In this document: one piece after another, positions 35,637-44,348 of the stretch
Layout: each line of letters begins with the position of its first letter
Numbering within the stretch: position 1 is the first letter of the stretch
From: Fluviicola sp.
GTDB taxonomy: Bacteria; Bacteroidota; Bacteroidia; Flavobacteriales_D; Crocinitomicaceae
NCBI GenBank assembly: GCA_002734085.1
Contig: NVXV01000006.1
Span: 126,089 to 190,088 of the forward strand
Reading direction: 5' to 3'
Length of the DNA stretch: 64,000 nt
Notes under the pieces: generated by a model
The model's database searches: none
What the model was told of the DNA's origin: nothing
The model's input: the letters and a program-made list of their open reading frames with translations, nothing else
Program-made: the position numbers and the translations under genes

Positions 35637-37205
35637 ATGAAATTTGGATTTTTAATTACATGCTTTTATATTTTAAGTCTTTCCTATACTATAGGACAGA
35701 CTGCAAATTCAGATTATCTGGATGGGGTCGTCTATATGAAAATTAGTGACCAAGCCATTACAAATTTAATCCCTTACGATAGTACAGATGTGGATTTTAA
35801 TCAGATAATTAATGATTTTGACGTTACAGATATACTTCAGCCTTTCTCTGGAATAGGAAGTGATACTTTGGATCTTACATATAAATTGCATTTTGATGAT
35901 ACAATGGCAGTCGATCAATTGGTAAGTGAGATCAATAATCTATCTTGGGTTGACTATTGTGAAAAAGCGCCTTTGTATAAAACTACTTTTACTCCAAATG
36001 ATTTCAATTCGAATCAGTGGTATTTGTCTAAAATTGAAGCATTCGATGGATGGGACTATACGCAAGGTAGTACAGACGTTGTAATCGCCATTGTAGATAA
36101 TGCGGTTCGAACTACGCACACAGATCTTGTTAGCAATATTTGGGTTAACGCTGGGGAAAGTGAAAACGGATTTGATTCTGATTTAAATGGATATCCAGAC
36201 GATATTAATGGTTACGACGTTGCTGATGGCGACAATAACCCAAATCCTCCTGGCTCCTTTACATCGGGTGCATTTTCTCATGGAACGCATTGTGCAGGAA
36301 CAGCTTCTGGTTCTACAGATAATGGTATTGGAATTTCGGGAGTGGGCTTTAATTGTAAAATCATGGCCGTGAAATGCACGCCTGATGCAGAACAAGGAAC
36401 ATCTCTTCAATATGCGTATGAAGGTTTAAGGTATGCCATTGATGCTAGTGCAGATATAATTAGCATGTCGTGGGGAAGTAGAGCATCTTCTTTCACAGGA
36501 GACGCATTGATTAATACAGCAGTACTTAATGGAATAACCATGTTTGCAGCAGCGGGTAATGACGGTGAAGAAAGTCTATTAAGCCCTGCCTCGCATAATT
36601 CAGTGATGGCAGTAGGTGCAACTGATCAAAATGATCAAATCACCTCTTTCTCCAATTATGGTAGTGGTATCGCATTTATGGCCCCTGGTCTTTCAATCTA
36701 TAACCTTCTTGGAGGAAATGATAATGATTATGGATATAGTAATGGTACGTCTATGTCTTGCCCAATGGCAGCTGGGCTAGGAGGGCTGATTTTGAGTTTT
36801 AATCCCGGATTCACGCCCAACGATATTGAGAGTGCAATAATAGATGGTTGCGATTTTATAGATGGATTAAACAGTGGTTACGAAGGGAAGCTAGGTGCTG
36901 GAAGAATAAATATTGGAAATACTTTTGGTATATTGTCAATTAACGAGATAGAAAAGAAGAGTAGCGTTCAATACTATCCTAATCCAACATCTGAAAAACT
37001 AAATGTTGTTTTCGGTGAAGCTGATGTCAATACAAACCAAATGAAAGTGATTGACAATTTAGGTAGAGATGTAACGGATGAAATAAATTTTGAAAAGCAA
37101 GATTCACATAAAGTGATCTTAAATAATTTAACCAAATTAGATACTGGGATTTATTTCTTGCAAGTAAAAAATACAAATAAAACAGTTCGCTTTATTGTTC
37201 AGTAG
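35637..37205 (+). CDS. T9SS-exported S8 family serine peptidase (subtilisin-like)
   Basis: 522 residues. Signal peptide at residues 1-20, then a prodomain-like region (about 22-120). The catalytic core contains Asp154 in IVDNAVRTTHTDL, His215 in SHGTHCAG, and Ser372 in NGTSMSCPMAAG. The Asp motif reads D-N-A instead of the usual D-T-G but keeps the Asp. A T9SS tail (QYYPNPTSEKLNV to the end) follows. It is likely a surface protease that degrades external protein. The end of the gene overlaps the convergent ligase gene by 14 bp. Confidence 0.93.
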   Translation: MKFGFLITCFYILSLSYTIGQTANSDYLDGVVYMKISDQAITNLIPYDSTDVDFNQIINDFDVTDILQPFSGIGSDTLDLTYKLHFDDTMAVDQLVSEINNLSWVDYCEKAPLYKTTFTPNDFNSNQWYLSKIEAFDGWDYTQGSTDVVIAIVDNAVRTTHTDLVSNIWVNAGESENGFDSDLNGYPDDINGYDVADGDNNPNPPGSFTSGAFSHGTHCAGTASGSTDNGIGISGVGFNCKIMAVKCTPDAEQGTSLQYAYEGLRYAIDASADIISMSWGSRASSFTGDALINTAVLNGITMFAAAGNDGEESLLSPASHNSVMAVGATDQNDQITSFSNYGSGIAFMAPGLSIYNLLGGNDNDYGYSNGTSMSCPMAAGLGGLILSFNPGFTPNDIESAIIDGCDFIDGLNSGYEGKLGAGRINIGNTFGILSINEIEKKSSVQYYPNPTSEKLNVVFGEADVNTNQMKVIDNLGRDVTDEINFEKQDSHKVILNNLTKLDTGIYFLQVKNTNKTVRFIVQ

Positions 37206-38694
37206 TTGTTTTTATCCTTTTTTGATCTTGTATCATTTTTATTTCCAAAGCAATAAATATTGCGCATGCTCCATAAATGGGAACAGCAGCTTTGTCTGTA
37301 TCTAGATAGTTATTAAGTAATCCATGAAAGAAATAGGTAGACATTGCTAAAATTACAAAGAGTAAAAGCCGTCTTAACTGGATGTTAGTTTCATTGTCTT
37401 CCGGAAACTTGATATATAGAGTTATTCCTTTGTAGAAAAGTGCTGCAACAAATAGAACCATAGCTAATATCCCAAATGTCCCCATTTCTGCCATAGGTCC
37501 TAGAAATTCAGAGTGAGCATTTCCAGCATTACCAAAATTGGTGGATATTATTGTGAGCATATCTGGATCCTGATAAGGCGCGTATTCAAAAGCATAGGTT
37601 CCTGGACCAAATCCAAAAACGGGTTTCTTTTTATACATTTCCCATGCAGCATTCCATCTATTGAGGCGCTCTAGGTTTGAAGCATCCGATGTAACGTTTG
37701 TTGCTGATTGAAGTCGTTCATCAAAGGCAGTTGTTGTGTGTTCAGCTTTATTACGTGCCAACTCCATTTGAATTTGATCCCAAGAAAAGTAGATTGTTGA
37801 GAGTACGATTATTCCAAGTACTAACAAATATTTGAACTTCACCTTATATTTTATAAATAACCAAACCATTACAGCTACAAACACACTTAACCATGCGCCT
37901 CGTGTGTAACTAAAATATAAACCCAATGCCGTTATACTAAACATTACCAATAAAACGAACTGGAGGAGTGGACCTTGTTGTTTATATAGTAATAAACCAA
38001 GAATAAAAAATATACTTATTGCCACTGAAGCTCCGTAAATAGTATGATCTTTAAAAAATGGACTCATAACCCAATGACCTTCCTCCTCGCCAAAACTATA
38101 ACCATAGTGACGAATGAGTGTATAAAAAATTACGATGGTCATGCCAATAGAGTAGAGCCAGATAAATCGAATGATGTTTCTGTGGTTTTTAAAAACCATA
38201 GACCCAATTAGTATCAATGGTAGAATAAACCATAGTTTCATTAGCAAAAACTTAAAAGAAATAATCGGAGAAGTACTTGTAATGGAAGTTATAAAAATCC
38301 AACCGATATAAAAACCAAGCGACCACACTATCGGATTTCGCCAGACTTTGTTGTCAACAAATGGTGTGATTAACTGCTTTAGCAATAACAATATTAGAAG
38401 TCCCAAAAGAATAGGTTCGGTAGGCAGAAACAAACCAATTTCACCATTAGAGAATTCCTCTAGGTTTACGGATAAGGGAGTGAGGAATGCCACCAATAAA
38501 AAAGTGCTTTCCAAATAATAGAAAGCCATATAAATAATTAGTAGTACTAAGGGGACAGCATTTAGATAGTAGTTATTATTATAAATCAAATACCCATTTA
38601 GCCCAATAAATAAAAGGGTAAGTACTATAATCCATGGATATTGAAGTATTGATTTCAAACTAAGCCAGTTTCTTAATTTCACGAATTTTATCAC
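37192..38694 (-). CDS. O-antigen ligase family membrane protein (Wzy_C)
   Basis: 500 residues with about twelve membrane helices and the large periplasmic loop of O-antigen ligases/polymerases. The Wzy_C segment is around residues 360-420, with FGFGPGTYAFEY and NAHSEFLGPMAEMG, whose His is the conserved catalytic residue. It transfers or polymerises polysaccharide units in the periplasm. The start overlaps the upstream chain-length determinant gene by 35 bp, so the pair is translated together. Ligase versus polymerase cannot be decided. Confidence 0.88.
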   Translation of the reverse strand: MIKFVKLRNWLSLKSILQYPWIIVLTLLFIGLNGYLIYNNNYYLNAVPLVLLIIYMAFYYLESTFLLVAFLTPLSVNLEEFSNGEIGLFLPTEPILLGLLILLLLKQLITPFVDNKVWRNPIVWSLGFYIGWIFITSITSTSPIISFKFLLMKLWFILPLILIGSMVFKNHRNIIRFIWLYSIGMTIVIFYTLIRHYGYSFGEEEGHWVMSPFFKDHTIYGASVAISIFFILGLLLYKQQGPLLQFVLLVMFSITALGLYFSYTRGAWLSVFVAVMVWLFIKYKVKFKYLLVLGIIVLSTIYFSWDQIQMELARNKAEHTTTAFDERLQSATNVTSDASNLERLNRWNAAWEMYKKKPVFGFGPGTYAFEYAPYQDPDMLTIISTNFGNAGNAHSEFLGPMAEMGTFGILAMVLFVAALFYKGITLYIKFPEDNETNIQLRRLLLFVILAMSTYFFHGLLNNYLDTDKAAVPIYGACAIFIALEIKMIQDQKRIKTTTEQ

Positions 38695-39649
38695 GAATGA
38701 GTAAAGTGATAATCATGAAAAACAAAGAAGCAAAAGTGATAACAATAACGATTACTGATCTTTTAGGCTTAGCTTTTTTATCAGACGGAACGGCCCATTC
38801 AACAACAAACTTGTGATTGAAATCTTCATAAGCATCGGACATTGCCTGCTCGTATGCAACTTCTTGTAGTGTGAGCTTCTCGATTCGGTATTCTCTTAAA
38901 TCTGCTAGTGCATCATATTTTGCACCATATTTCAAGTTGACATCAATTTTATCCTTAAAAAACGCTTTGTCTTCTGCAGTTTTGGACTCATTTAACGCAG
39001 AGAATAAATTTGCTCTGGCCTCTGCATTAACTACTCCTAATGCAGATAAGCTATCCATTTCTTCAACTAAATCATTTTGTTCTTGGTTTAATTTGTCAAG
39101 TTTACGCTTATTTACTTCATACGCTGGGATAGTTCTTTCTTTAATTAGGTTGTTTTTAACCGTATCAATTAAAGCAACAATTTTATTGGCAATTTTCGCA
39201 GCTTGCTCAGGTTTCTCATCAAGTACAGAAATATTAATTGATCCAAAACGAGTTCTTTCAAAACTAATGTGTTCTCCGTATGCTTGACCTAATTTATAAT
39301 TGAAATTTTCATCATCGGGTTCGATTTCGTAAACTTCGGCAAGATTAAATTGATTTATAATTCGATTTTTTATTCTTGATGATTGAAGTATTTGAATAAG
39401 CTGTTCCGCATGTTCTTCTTCACCAAAATCCATTGCACTTGCTTTAGCATTTCGTTGTTCACTAAAAGATACTGTACTCGTCGCGGCTGGAAAAACAATG
39501 GCATTTGATTTATAAAGTACAGTCATTGAAAGTGAAACCACAATTCCAATAACGCCAGCGATTATCCCGGTGAAGATTAATACTTTACGATTTCTCCAAA
39601 TGAACAATAATAGTTCATTTGATTTGCCGTTTGAATTTTGATCTTTCAT
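38660..39649 (-). CDS. Wzz/chain-length determinant-like protein
   Basis: 329 residues with two membrane helices flanking a periplasmic coiled-coil domain, at about 19-42 (VLIFTGIIAGVIGIVVSLS) and 295-316. The periplasmic part carries charged helices (LDKLNQEQNDLVEEMDSLS). It matches polysaccharide co-polymerases that set chain length. It is the first gene of a two-gene polysaccharide operon with the ligase. Confidence 0.87.
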   Translation of the reverse strand: MKDQNSNGKSNELLLFIWRNRKVLIFTGIIAGVIGIVVSLSMTVLYKSNAIVFPAATSTVSFSEQRNAKASAMDFGEEEHAEQLIQILQSSRIKNRIINQFNLAEVYEIEPDDENFNYKLGQAYGEHISFERTRFGSINISVLDEKPEQAAKIANKIVALIDTVKNNLIKERTIPAYEVNKRKLDKLNQEQNDLVEEMDSLSALGVVNAEARANLFSALNESKTAEDKAFFKDKIDVNLKYGAKYDALADLREYRIEKLTLQEVAYEQAMSDAYEDFNHKFVVEWAVPSDKKAKPKRSVIVIVITFASLFFMIITLLIRDKIREIKKLA

Positions 39650-39711
39650 AAATAATTTTAGTTGTAATCAATAACTATATTGAGGAATAAATATTTTAAA
39701 ATAGGGAACTT

Positions 39712-41841
39712 TTATTTTACTAATTTCATTTCCTCAACAATATGTGGAGCTTCTCCATATATATCAATAAGCCAAAGTACATATCGAATATCTACAGAGA
39801 TGTTTCGGCATCGAGAAGCATCAAACATGTAGTCGCTCATGGTGCTTTCCCAACTTCTATCGAAATTGATTCCCATTAAATTTCCTTCTGCATCAATTAC
39901 AGGTGACCCTGAATTACCTCCAGTCGTGTGATTCGATCCAGTAAAACAAACCCAAAGCTCCCCGTCTTGAGCGTATTGTCCATAGTTTTTCTCCTCGTAC
40001 AACTCTAACATTCTAGGAAGTAGATCAAAGTCATCTTCCCCCGTATTATACTTTTCAATAACTCCATCTAGTGTAGTGTGAGGTGTATATTTCATTCCAT
40101 CTCTCGGTGTTGATCCTTCGAGTTTTCCATAAGTAACACGTATTGTACTGTTCGCGTCAGCCCAATGTTTTTCTTCTGGATACATTTCATACTTACCTTT
40201 GACATAAGTCTTCATTAGTTCATTTTTAGTACTGTAATAGGCACGAAGATCTGTCAATAATTTCTCTTCAAAAATCTTTTGTATCTCTTGGTACAACTTA
40301 TAACCAGGATCCTTTGAAAGCTTTTTTAATGATGATTTACCGAACTTTTCTATAAATGAATTAAACCTGTCTAAGTCTGTCAATATGGAGTTATCGAATA
40401 TATCGTCTGCCAAATCATTTATTTCTTCAGATTTTAATGATGACGGAAGCAATTCTTCTGAGATAGCTTTTTTATAATAATCACTTTGTAATTTAAAAAT
40501 CTCTTTATCAATTGATACTTCATAACTATCATAAAAGTTTGGAGCACCCTCAACAATTTTCTTTTGTTGATCGGAAAAAGCTTCTTCACTTTCATTCTCT
40601 TTAAGTTTAATCAAATCACTAATAGTTCTCGCTCTTTTAAAAAGTTCAGGACCAACATAGATATACTCAATGTACATATTATAAGCAAAATCTGAATTAT
40701 TGTATTTTGTAGAGAGTTCTCTTAGCTCTTTTACAACGGTGCCATACTCTACTTGCCATTTCTCTTTTGATTTGGCTTCATTCGTATATCCTTTTTCGTA
40801 ATCTAACTTCTTTTCTATGGCTGATCCTCTTTTTAATCCGTCGATTTGTCCAATCCACTTTTTCCAGGCGTTGGCAATTCTTGCTTGTTTTGAAGCGTAT
40901 TTGAGAGTTGTCTCTTCAGATGTCTTCATAGCAGCATTAATTACTGAAAGCGACAAGTCTCTCATTTTTATTTGTGCAGGACGCATTTCATTGATGATGA
41001 AGTCCAACTCTGTGGAAATAGTATGTTGATCTGTTCTTCCAGGGAAACCAAAAACCATCGTAAAATCATCTTTTTGTCTTGGCTTTAAAGAAATAGGTAG
41101 GTAATGGATAGGTGTGTAAGGTTTATTATTTTCATTAATTTCAGCTGGTTTATTTTCATCGTTAGCGTAAATACGAAACATAGAAAAATCTCCAGTATGT
41201 CTAGGCCAAACCCAGTTGTCAGTGTCTCCACCAAATTTACCAACGGTCGTTGGAGGTGTACCCACTAACCTGACATCATTAAAAGTTTCTTTCACTAACA
41301 AGTAATAACTATTTCCAAAATCAAATGGTTTTATGTCGGCTTCGAAATGAGTTCCGTTTATTGAAGCAGCTTTAATTTTAGCGATATTTGTTTGAATGGT
41401 AAGCAATAGTTCGTCACCTTCCATGTTTTCTGTTCCTTCAAGGACTTGTTTTGTTACGTCTTCTATTCTTACCATGCGAGCAGCAGTTAAGCCTGGATTA
41501 GTAAGCTCTTCAGATAAGTTTTTAGCCCAAAATCCGTATTTCGCAATATTGTTTTCAAGCGTTGAGTGAGAATAGATTTGTGAAAATCCACAGTGGTGAT
41601 TTGTTAAAAGTAGACCTCTATCCGAAACTAATTCTGCAGTACAACCTCCACCGAAATGAATAATTGCATCTTTAATACTTGCATTGTTAACGTCATAAAT
41701 ATCTGATGCACTTAGTTTCATTCCCATTGCCTGCATTTCTGATTCAAATGCTCCCAACAATGTTGGGATAATCATTCCTTCCTCAGAACGAGCGAATAAT
41801 GTAGAAAATAGTAAAGCAATTATTAATGTGAATTTTTTCAT
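39712..41841 (-). CDS. S46 dipeptidyl-peptidase, DPP11-like
   Basis: 709 residues with a signal peptide. The catalytic triad is His in LTNHHCGF (about 80), Asp in FGGDTDNW (about 220), and Ser in GGNSGSPV (about 645). A FDRSWE stretch follows, about residue 660. In studied S46 enzymes, Arg in this position gives Asp/Glu preference (DPP11), and Gly gives hydrophobic preference (DPP7). The enzyme would release dipeptides in the periplasm. It lies downstream of no related gene. The substrate call is an inference from that single residue. Confidence 0.92.
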   Translation of the reverse strand: MKKFTLIIALLFSTLFARSEEGMIIPTLLGAFESEMQAMGMKLSASDIYDVNNASIKDAIIHFGGGCTAELVSDRGLLLTNHHCGFSQIYSHSTLENNIAKYGFWAKNLSEELTNPGLTAARMVRIEDVTKQVLEGTENMEGDELLLTIQTNIAKIKAASINGTHFEADIKPFDFGNSYYLLVKETFNDVRLVGTPPTTVGKFGGDTDNWVWPRHTGDFSMFRIYANDENKPAEINENNKPYTPIHYLPISLKPRQKDDFTMVFGFPGRTDQHTISTELDFIINEMRPAQIKMRDLSLSVINAAMKTSEETTLKYASKQARIANAWKKWIGQIDGLKRGSAIEKKLDYEKGYTNEAKSKEKWQVEYGTVVKELRELSTKYNNSDFAYNMYIEYIYVGPELFKRARTISDLIKLKENESEEAFSDQQKKIVEGAPNFYDSYEVSIDKEIFKLQSDYYKKAISEELLPSSLKSEEINDLADDIFDNSILTDLDRFNSFIEKFGKSSLKKLSKDPGYKLYQEIQKIFEEKLLTDLRAYYSTKNELMKTYVKGKYEMYPEEKHWADANSTIRVTYGKLEGSTPRDGMKYTPHTTLDGVIEKYNTGEDDFDLLPRMLELYEEKNYGQYAQDGELWVCFTGSNHTTGGNSGSPVIDAEGNLMGINFDRSWESTMSDYMFDASRCRNISVDIRYVLWLIDIYGEAPHIVEEMKLVK

Positions 41842-41933
41842 ATCTATTTTATTTGAAGTCGTAAAGATACGAACTGTATAGAAATTTAACGTAATTTATA
41901 GCTATAAACAATAGAATTTTGCAATTTTGTAGT

Positions 41934-42590
41934 GTGGATATTTTAAACTTTATATTTCGACTTGGAGTTGTCTTGGCAATTTTTGGATTCTTATGGTGGT
42001 TAATTAACCTTGGATTGAATGTTATTCGTGGGGGTAGAAAAAAAATGCTTACAGAGGCATATATTATCAAATTAGTAAGGTACTTTTTCCTTGTTGACGT
42101 GGTGATTTTATTTTGTTTGGATCAATCTCAAGGACAGATAGACCTGAATAATACAATAATTGCTGGATTAGTATTACTAATGTACTTTATCGGAAAGATT
42201 CAGAATGCACAATTGCGACAAAGCATTTTTTCTGTTCAAGGGAATATGGGGATGCAAAATATTATGAATCAAATGAAGCCAGTTTTTAATGTCCGATATG
42301 AAGCTGTGGTTATTGTGATTTCAGTGTTGTTCTTTATTGGTTTTATACTTTACCCTAATTACGCAATCAATCCGATAAGTAATTGGTTTTACGAAGCAAT
42401 TGTAGACATAGAAGATACGCCTGTTTTTGGTTTTATCTTTAAAGTGATTGGTTTCTTCTTTATGGTTTCTATAATAATGAAGGTAGTACAAGGCTTTACC
42501 GCATTGATTACAGGTAACTCAATGAATAATAATGATAACAATCAAGATGATTCGAACGATGATTTTGATGATTATACAGAGATAAAATAA
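41934..42590 (+). CDS. Integral membrane protein of unknown function
   Basis: About 218 residues with four clear hydrophobic segments. No ATG is available near the start. GTG at 41934 (MDILNFIFRLG) is chosen because the first membrane helix begins right behind it, while TTG at 41919 would add five residues. The C-terminus is a polar tail rich in Asn and Asp (NNNDNNQDDSNDDFDDY). The function is unknown, and it converges with the coaE operon. Confidence 0.78.
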   Translation: MDILNFIFRLGVVLAIFGFLWWLINLGLNVIRGGRKKMLTEAYIIKLVRYFFLVDVVILFCLDQSQGQIDLNNTIIAGLVLLMYFIGKIQNAQLRQSIFSVQGNMGMQNIMNQMKPVFNVRYEAVVIVISVLFFIGFILYPNYAINPISNWFYEAIVDIEDTPVFGFIFKVIGFFFMVSIIMKVVQGFTALITGNSMNNNDNNQDDSNDDFDDYTEIK

Positions 42591-42599
42591 AAGTTACGC

Positions 42600-43181
42600 T
42601 TAGTTAGATTGTAATTTTGAAATAATCTTTTCTACTTGAGGAACTAGCAGGCTATTTTCGTTATTTTCAATAATAAAGTCTGCTAGATCAGCTTTCTTTT
42701 TGTCAGACCATTGATTTTTCATTCTTTCCTTAACTGATTTCATGGATGCATTGTCTCTATCCATGACTCTTTTTAAACGTAAATCTTCATCTGCAATAAC
42801 AAGAATAGTAGAATCAAAATTCTTATATCCTCCAGTTTCAAAAAGGATAGCAGCTTCATTAAATACCAATGTGTTTTGATGGTTTTTTGCAAAATCTTCG
42901 AAGGCTTGCCGCACTGCTGGATGAACTATGGCGTTGATTCTATTTTTTAATTCAGGTTGATTAAATATTTTATCTGCTAAAAAACTTCGATTTATATCCT
43001 TGTCAAGATATGCTCCATTCCCAAAAGTCTGTTTTATTTCAGCAACGATCTTATTATCGTGCAACATAATCTGTTTAGCCTCAAGATCTGAATAAAAAAC
43101 AGGGAAGCCTTTTATGGATAATATTTTACCAATAATAGATTTCCCTGATCCAATTCCACCGGTTATACCGATTTTCTTCAT
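42600..43181 (-). CDS. coaE: Dephospho-CoA kinase
   Basis: 193 residues, normal for CoaE. The P-loop is GITGGIGSGKS at residues 5-15. Conserved DLEAKQIM and downstream FNEAAILFETG and VIADEDLRLKRVMDRD segments are visible. It catalyses the last step of coenzyme A synthesis. It is the third gene of an operon with SiaC and SiaB homologues (gaps of 3 and 7 bp), an association I cannot explain functionally. Confidence 0.94.
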   Translation of the reverse strand: MKKIGITGGIGSGKSIIGKILSIKGFPVFYSDLEAKQIMLHDNKIVAEIKQTFGNGAYLDKDINRSFLADKIFNQPELKNRINAIVHPAVRQAFEDFAKNHQNTLVFNEAAILFETGGYKNFDSTILVIADEDLRLKRVMDRDNASMKSVKERMKNQWSDKKKADLADFIIENNENSLLVPQVEKIISKLQSN

Positions 43182-43184
43182 TTT

Positions 43185-43568
43185 CTAGATCTCTTCAACT
43201 TCGATCATTTTGAAAGGTAGACTAATGATTGCTTGGTAATCTTCTCCAGCCTCTTCCATATCTTCATCATCTTCTTCAAAGTACCAGTTTACCTTAACCT
43301 CAGTTCCATTTCCATTTAAAGATTCTAAAAGTTTAAATAGATCAAGAATACATTTAGAAGATGAGGTGTTAAAATACTCTAATTTAACATCAAAAATAGT
43401 CTCAGACTTAGGTGATTTACCGTAAGCTTCTACCCATTCGTTCAAAGGCTTGTAGAATTCAACAGAATTCTCGGGAATTGATCTTCCCTTCACTTCTAGA
43501 ACACCCGTACTTTCGTCGAAATTGATAGTAGGTGTTTTTGGTGAACCTTCCATGTTTAGATTTCCCAT
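43185..43568 (-). CDS. SiaC-family regulatory phosphoprotein (DUF1987)
   Basis: 127 residues. The motif KTPTINFDESTGVLEVKGRS is at about 10-29, then IPENSVEFYKPLNEWV. An FNTSSSKCILDLF stretch occurs around residue 68 in the fold, where a Thr/Ser is the phosphosite in SiaC of Pseudomonas. SiaC is a phosphoprotein that regulates diguanylate cyclase activity there. Here the partner cyclase is absent from the neighbourhood. It lies between siaB and coaE on the same strand. ATG at 43553 (MEGSPKTP) is also possible. Confidence 0.88.
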   Translation of the reverse strand: MGNLNMEGSPKTPTINFDESTGVLEVKGRSIPENSVEFYKPLNEWVEAYGKSPKSETIFDVKLEYFNTSSSKCILDLFKLLESLNGNGTEVKVNWYFEEDDEDMEEAGEDYQAIISLPFKMIEVEEI

Positions 43569-43575
43569 AATTTGT

Positions 43576-44130
43576 TTAATTAATTTTTACATTTAGACAA
43601 AAGAAGTCATATTTCTTATCTACTGGTAAGAAACTATACTCCAACTTATTCCCTGATTTTCTTGCAATATCAATCATCCCTAGTCCAGCAGTGCCTTTTT
43701 CAGACATCTCACCTTCATTTAATACAGATTTGTATAGGACTCTTAATTCTTCTTTGTTTAAGGCATTAATATCATCAAGCTTTACTTTTAAATCTTCGCT
43801 ATTTTCCTTGAGAATGTAATTTCCAGTTTTAACCTCATAGTTTCCTTCATTTTTAGAAATCATCAATAATGCTGATTTAGAAAATAAAAAATTTATACCG
43901 TCTTCTTCCTGAATATTTTCATTGTGATGATATAAGTTTTGAAGGCATTCAACTAAAACATTGTATACTTTTTTCTTTGTTTTATTCGATTTTTCTACGT
44001 GATTTAACTTTGATTCCATTATCTGAAGCACCGAGGACAGAAGGTCTGGCGTGACTACACCTTTGAACGATAGCATCGTGTGGTCTCGCTCCATTGCTTG
44101 GTATAATTCGTAAATGCTTTTTAAAGACAT
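43576..44130 (-). CDS. SiaB-family protein kinase
   Basis: 184 residues. It resembles SiaB, a GHKL-fold serine/threonine kinase that phosphorylates SiaC. Visible features are an N-box-like NVLVECLQNLYHHNE around residue 57-71 and a Gly-rich GTAGLGMIDIARKSGN around 144-159, which fits nucleotide binding. The gene is first in the siaB-siaC-coaE unit and has a good -33/-7 promoter upstream. The SiaA phosphatase and SiaD cyclase of the Pseudomonas pathway are missing from this window. Confidence 0.87.
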   Translation of the reverse strand: MSLKSIYELYQAMERDHTMLSFKGVVTPDLLSSVLQIMESKLNHVEKSNKTKKKVYNVLVECLQNLYHHNENIQEEDGINFLFSKSALLMISKNEGNYEVKTGNYILKENSEDLKVKLDDINALNKEELRVLYKSVLNEGEMSEKGTAGLGMIDIARKSGNKLEYSFLPVDKKYDFFCLNVKIN

Positions 44131-44157
44131 TATTGCTTAACAGATTATTTTGTTAGA

Positions 44158-44187
44158 CAAATATATCAAAATGTTCTATAAACGCAA
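44158..44187 (-). promoter_or_regulatory. Putative promoter of the siaB-siaC-coaE operon
   Basis: On the minus strand: TTG (44185-44187), 19-base spacer, TATATTTG (44158-44165). It sits 27 bases upstream of the siaB ATG. Confidence 0.6.
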
Positions 44188-44294
44188 CTATTCTATTTAA
44201 AAACCTAAAAACTTTATTTTAAGCGTTCCAGAATTTATTGTAATGTATATTTGAAACTAAATTAGTCGCTTTGAAGTTAAAAGATGCAACTTTA

Positions 44295-44325
44295 TTGCAA
44301 AATAGCTTTGGAATAAATAGATTTG
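44295..44325 (+). promoter_or_regulatory. Putative promoter, TTG-N20-TAGATTTG
   Basis: TTG at 44295-44297 and TAGATTTG at 44318-44325. A second -7 type element (TAGCTTTG) is at 44303-44310. Both lie inside the longest frame, so they support the ATG at 44349 as the start. Confidence 0.6.
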
Positions 44326-44348
44326 TACAGAATTTTTCAGTGAATATT

